Below, piece after piece: positions 60,356 through 64,000 of a stretch of 64,000 bases of DNA; position 1 is the stretch's first letter; each line of letters begins with the position of its first letter. This DNA is from an uncultured Tateyamaria sp. GTDB lineage: Bacteria > Pseudomonadota > Alphaproteobacteria > Rhodobacterales > Rhodobacteraceae. The position numbers and the translations under genes are program-made. Where the stretch lies: the NCBI GenBank assembly GCA_947501275.1, contig CANMVD010000001.1:1550001-1614000 (forward strand), given 5' to 3'. Below the pieces are notes generated by a model, which saw nothing but the letters and a program-made list of their open reading frames with translations, ran no database searches and was not told the DNA's origin.

Positions 60356-60994
60356 TCACACGTCTCTTGACCAAGGGTTCCCCATCACCGGGACAAATAC
60401 CTCGTCATCTATGTAAGAAGCGATCAGTCGGTCGATAGCTTTGCGTGTCAGCAAACTGTGTTCGCGCGCGTACCCCAAGCTGGCAACAAAACTCCAGTGA
60501 GAGTGCATCATCGAAACAAAAAGAAACGATAGTTCTTCACAGGCTTTCCCGTCCAATTCCGGATGCGCAATAGCCAATTCATGGATCATTACCTGGCCAA
60601 GAACACTGTATTGACCACACATATTCTCTCTTAACCGATCCGACCCAACCGAATACGCAATCAAAGTATCATAGACCTCCAGATTGGCTGGCATGGGGTG
60701 TCCGTCTGCCAAATCAAAAAAGAAGTCCAAGAAAAATTGCAGCCTCTCGACCTGGCCGACATTGACCACCCCTGCCACAAGCAGATCACGGTAACCTTTT
60801 GCGAGATAATTGCACAGTTCGACGATGAGATCCTCAAGGTCGGAAAAGTAGTATCTGATCAACTGACGGGATAGATCTGCTTCCTTCGCGATATTCTCAA
60901 ATGAAAGGGCTTGCGCGCCCTGAACTCTCAACAGGTGTGCCGCGGCGTCAAGTATCTGCGTCTTCTTATCGGGGGACTGATCAGCTTGCTTCAA
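60356..60994 (-). CDS. TetR-family regulator
   Basis: A 212-residue TetR protein. HTH residues 10-58 (ILDAAAHLLRVQGAQALSFENIAKEADLSRQLIRYYFSDLEDLI). The ligand domain is all-helical. The start seems to be TTG at 60994 after GTGAGG. No target gene is adjacent. Confidence 0.88.
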   Translation of the reverse strand: MKQADQSPDKKTQILDAAAHLLRVQGAQALSFENIAKEADLSRQLIRYYFSDLEDLIVELCNYLAKGYRDLLVAGVVNVGQVERLQFFLDFFFDLADGHPMPANLEVYDTLIAYSVGSDRLRENMCGQYSVLGQVMIHELAIAHPELDGKACEELSFLFVSMMHSHWSFVASLGYAREHSLLTRKAIDRLIASYIDDEVFVPVMGNPWSRDV

Positions 60995-61421
60995 CTCAAA
61001 ATCCTCACTTCCAGATCAAGCACATGCCAAAAAAATCTTGTAACATCACGCGGTAGCATAATGTTTGCTTGATAAATGGGGCAAGCGGTCAAGGCAGCCG
61101 TTTGATTCGGATCACTGACACTTTGAGATCAAAAACCTCCCCAGACCAAGGAATCCGGCACCACCCGTGTTTTTCGTTTTGAAAAATCCACTGTGATAAA
61201 TCCTAATCAGAACGTGCGGAGACGGCCTAGAACTGCTTTCTTTTGGTCGCCACACAACCCGGCGCGTCCCCGCATCAACGTTGGCATCTCTATTCAGTTG
61301 AAGATGGGATTTTTCGGTCCGAAAACTCGCGGCATTTTCACTTGATAGCTGGGAAAATCGGCATCCAATCTCCTGATACTGCCTTCTGGCATGGATATTG
61401 AAACAATAGATGGATGGTAAA
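60995..61421. other. Non-coding stretch before the VPLPA-CTERM gene
   Basis: About 425 bases. No gene; it should hold the promoter of the surface-protein gene. The minus-strand frame here overlaps that gene and lacks features. Confidence 0.35.
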
Positions 61422-62090
61422 ATGGTATACGCGAAGAAGTTGGGCGCGTGTTTGTACGCAGCAATCACAGCGATCACGATGGCAACAGCATCGGCGTCCT
61501 TTGGCGCAACAGTTGAGCTTGTTTCGAATGGTGGATTTGAGGACGGAAATGTCGGGTTTTCGACGGACTTTGCAAATGCAAATGGCTCAACTCCGGGTCT
61601 CGCCTCAGTCTCTGTCTTCACTGGCAACTATTTTGGGCTCAATGCGAATTCGGGCAACGCTTTCTTGGCTGTCAATGGAGGGAATGTAGTCAATGCGCTG
61701 CCGACAGTTTGGGAACAAGATATCGCAGTCGTCGCAGGTGTGGAATACTCGTTCTCGTTTGAACTGGGTGGTACTTCAACGCAATCGACGCCTGTTGGAC
61801 AACTTTCGGTTCAATTTGATGGAGCCGAAATTCTCAATGCGTCGGCCCCCGCAAGCGCAACATATCTGTCTTATGGGACGTCATTTATCGCATCGACCAC
61901 AGGGACATTCTCCTTGGCATTTGTCGAACAAAGCATCGGTTTTGGCGGTAATGATTACGGCTTGGACGACATTTCGCTGACCTTCGATGATCAGGTGGTA
62001 GCGCCTGTCCCCCTTCCAGCCGGTGGTCTCCTACTGTTTTCCGGATTGGGTTTAGGTGTGCTGTTACGGCGGTCAACCAAAAGCACTTGA
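61422..62090 (+). CDS. VPLPA-CTERM sorted surface protein
   Basis: A 222-residue exported protein. Signal peptide residues about 1-30 (MVYAKKLGACLYAAITAITM...). The body (VELVSNGGFEDGNVGFSTDF, YSFSFELGGTSTQS, YGLDDISLTF) resembles beta-sandwich carbohydrate-binding modules. The C-terminus is a sorting tag: VPLPAGGLLLFSGLG (about residues 196-210), a hydrophobic helix, then LLRRSTKST. Exosortase-type systems of Rhodobacterales process such tags; no sortase is in the window. The ATG at 61422 is preferred, 61410 is possible. Confidence 0.87.
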   Translation: MVYAKKLGACLYAAITAITMATASASFGATVELVSNGGFEDGNVGFSTDFANANGSTPGLASVSVFTGNYFGLNANSGNAFLAVNGGNVVNALPTVWEQDIAVVAGVEYSFSFELGGTSTQSTPVGQLSVQFDGAEILNASAPASATYLSYGTSFIASTTGTFSLAFVEQSIGFGGNDYGLDDISLTFDDQVVAPVPLPAGGLLLFSGLGLGVLLRRSTKST

Positions 62091-62231
62091 GGTCGGTTTG
62101 GAATTCATATTCGCCTTGTCGAGTAACGCATTAAATGGCCAATTTGCGTGGTGAGCAGAACGCGTCCAAGACGAACGGCGTTTTGGCATCGATTGCGAGA
62201 GCGCCTTTCTGATCATGCTTTGCCCGTTTGC

Positions 62232-62503
62232 TGTGGCGTAGAAAAGATCTTGGCCTGTTTCCAGAGGTTCGGAGGGATGGCGATGAGCAAGAATTCGTCA
62301 TTTTCTCCACATGGGACGCGAAATCACAGCCTTACCAAGCCAAGAATGCGCTTGGGGTGCGCGAAGAGTGTCTCGACCTCCGTTAGGAGCCTTACTGAGA
62401 TCTTGTATTGGGCTGACTTGCGGATGTCGCGGGCATTTTCGTGTTCTTCACGGGTGATCTTGCGGCAGTCCACCTTGGGGCAACATTTGGTTTGGTAGGG
62501 CAA
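62232..62503 (-). pseudogene. IS1182-family transposase remnant
   Basis: A minus-strand reading CCPKVDCRKITREEHENARD, then VETLFAHPKRILGLVRL matches the end of IS1182 transposases (typical CPxxDxRKIxRxxHExARD and VEMLFAHLKRIL). After a stop at about 62324 a shifted frame continues DEFLLIAIPPNLWKQAK, matching the final xxDEFLLAAxAQNLRKLAK. Most of the 450-residue enzyme is absent. Dead mobile element. Confidence 0.7.
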
Positions 62504-63198
62504 GCGTGGCAAGATCAGAGAACCATGTGAGCTTGGGCTGCACAGAGGTCGCGGCACAGACGATTGACCAACCCTTCTTCGATGCACCGCGCCACGGCTG
62601 TTTCGAACAAGTGGCGCAGCAGTTCGCTCTCTCGAAAGCACTCATGGCGGTTCATTGAAAAGGTACAGTGTTCCGGAACGCGGTCCGCCAGATCGAGCCA
62701 GCAGAACCAGCGATAGACGGCGTTCCTCTTCGCACTGTTTACGTTCGCTTGACGATGTATTTCGCCCGTGCGGGGAATGTCCGCAAAGCGGGCTGCGGTC
62801 GCAGCATTGCGGAACAGTCTCGAGTGACCGCTTTGAAACCGTCCGTGATGTCAGCATCTTTTGCAGGAGGGGCAATGCTGCACTGCGTCTGAAGGCAGCT
62901 TTGAGCCCAATCTGTGAATTTGGTTTTCCCGCTGCGAGCGCTTGCAGCGAAAAAATTGCTGTTAGTGCTCAATCTACAACGCTGCGCGGCAGCAACGAAA
63001 GTCGCCATTCGTTCGTCGTCAGCCGCTTGGACGTTATTCGTGAAGGTAAGGTCGACTCAAGGCTCTCAACTGCCGAAGCACATGCAGCACCGACGTAGTC
63101 AGTCGGCTCCCGAAAACTACCCTTGCCAAGGACGATACAATTCCACTGCCAGCGCGGTGCTGGTGATTGGGTTTGGAGGGAGGATCGGAGGGCAAATC
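62504..63198. repeat. Degenerate stretch with second copy of the dispersed repeat
   Basis: No gene. 62839-62907 is the inverted partner of 52929-52996. The flanks carry further worn sequence running into the recombinase promoter. Confidence 0.6.
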
Positions 63199-63819
63199 AT
63201 GTCAAGAGTCCAAATTCCAGCAATAACCCCGAAACGCAGAGCCTGGAACAAGGGGCGGATCATCGGTCAAAAACGGCCTTTGCTGCCCAAACAGGTCTGG
63301 GCAATCCGGGCAAGGCTCGAACTCGCGGGTTATCTGCGCGATCTGGTTTTGTTCAACGTCGCCATCGATAGCAAGCTTCGCGGCTGTGATCTCGTCAAAT
63401 TAGCCGTGTCTGACCTGGCAAAAGATGATCGTGTGCGAGAACGCGTTTCGGTGATCCAGAGCAAGACAAAGCGCCCAGTTCAATTTGAGCTGACGGAAAA
63501 CACGCGTGAAACTGTGCTGGCGTGGGTTAAATCACCCGAGATGTTTGCTTGCCGCTTCATGTTCCCGAGCCGGTTCCATGGCAGGCCGCACATCTCCACC
63601 CGCCAGTATGGTCGGCTTGTCCGCGATTGGGTGACTGCGATTGGTCTTGAACCAAGTGGTTATGGCACGCATTCACTTCGTCGTACAAAGGCTGCAGAGA
63701 TTTACCGCAAGACAGGAAACCTCCGCGCGGTGCAACTGCTGCTTGGTCACACGAAGGTCGACAGTACAGTGCGCTACCTTGGCGTTGAACTCGAAGACGC
63801 CCTGAGCATCGCCGAATGA
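63199..63819 (+). CDS. Short tyrosine recombinase
   Basis: A 206-residue site-specific recombinase made of the catalytic core only. Catalytic residues are visible: Arg61 (SKLRGCDLVKL), a Lys near 89, His158-Arg161 (THSLRRTK), His184 (LLGHTKVDST) and Tyr193 (VRYLG). It has a short N-terminal basic region instead of the usual SAM-like arm-binding domain. CGGAGGG precedes the ATG at 63199, so the longer frame from 62914 is rejected. Homologues are common as stand-alone integrase genes in Rhodobacterales. Confidence 0.87.
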   Translation: MSRVQIPAITPKRRAWNKGRIIGQKRPLLPKQVWAIRARLELAGYLRDLVLFNVAIDSKLRGCDLVKLAVSDLAKDDRVRERVSVIQSKTKRPVQFELTENTRETVLAWVKSPEMFACRFMFPSRFHGRPHISTRQYGRLVRDWVTAIGLEPSGYGTHSLRRTKAAEIYRKTGNLRAVQLLLGHTKVDSTVRYLGVELEDALSIAE

Positions 63820-64000
63820 ATCGACCTCTAAGCGATGTCGGCGAACGGTGTCTGCCGTTCGTCGATACAGAAGAGAACTAAGACTACGCAGCGGCGAAAC
63901 CGAAGTGCGAGCCCAACCGATGAATTCATCTATTTCGCTCCATGCGTATGCGACGAGATAAACGTGGCTTTCGTGACAGCTCTCATCCTGTTCCGCAGTG
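63820..64000. other. Non-coding end of the window
   Basis: No gene in the last 180 bases. Confidence 0.35.

Noticed and set aside
61112-61627. 171-codon minus-strand frame before and over the VPLPA-CTERM gene
   Set aside because: Overlaps the signal-peptide part of a supported gene and shows no family pattern.

Overview
The window looks like a chromosomal segment of a marine Rhodobacterales (Roseobacter-group) alphaproteobacterium. Pointers are a complete C-P lyase locus in alphaproteobacterial arrangement, an arsJ/GAPDH arsenate pair, a VPLPA-CTERM protein, a predicted dimethylsulfoniopropionate/methanethiol-type operon and a two-Rieske N-heterocycle-type operon. Everything is called from motifs and reading frames; no database search was possible.

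Layout. 1-2.4 kb: end of an arsenate-resistance pair (GAPDH, ArsJ) followed by a gutted aldo/keto reductase. 2.5-16.6 kb: phosphonate locus: phnCDEE transporter, hexapeptide acetyltransferase, a secreted glycerophosphodiesterase, divergent phnF, then phnGHI-HAD-phnJKLN and phnM. Pho-box-like sites precede phnC and the phosphodiesterase, while phnG instead has a PhnF-type site. 16.7-18.9 kb: secreted phytase-like esterase without a normal start codon. 19.5-24.8 kb: lipid A type acyltransferase, two cytochromes c with a divergent LysR, an EF-hand acidic protein, a 2OG-Fe(II) oxygenase. 25.2-28 kb: a secreted acidic repeat protein facing a NarL-type two-component pair. 28.3-40.5 kb: an exporter-rich stretch (BenE, three LysE-type, three EamA-type, one YdcZ-type) with small regulators (DeoR, HxlR, XRE), Nudix, RidA, OsmC and GNAT genes. 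The HxlR promoter and the divergent EamA/OsmC promoter carry the same paired palindrome, so one regulator may control most of it. 40.8-45.1 kb: TyrA-like dehydrogenase, chloroperoxidase pseudogene, Rrf2 regulator, MFS exporter, methyltransferase.

45.7-52.6 kb: flavin monooxygenase divergent from a tight six-gene operon Rieske-RidA-DUF1028-Rieske-LysR-M20 peptidase, plausibly a catabolic pathway for an N-methylated heterocycle such as homarine. 53.2-59.8 kb: a minus-strand operon SBP56 (methanethiol oxidase family)-ferredoxin-CoA-binding protein-crotonase-acyl-CoA ligase-DmdA/GcvT-like demethylase, divergent from an IclR regulator. This is the best candidate for an undescribed system: a C1/sulfur pathway with demethylation, CoA activation and thiol oxidation in one transcript. 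60-64 kb: TetR regulator, VPLPA-CTERM surface protein, IS1182-type transposase debris and a core-only tyrosine recombinase.

Gene decay is a theme. Three remnants (aldo/keto reductase, SDR, DUF1045) keep both gene ends but have lost the middle; a LysE C-terminus, a chloroperoxidase and a transposase are also broken. No tRNA, rRNA or CRISPR array was seen.
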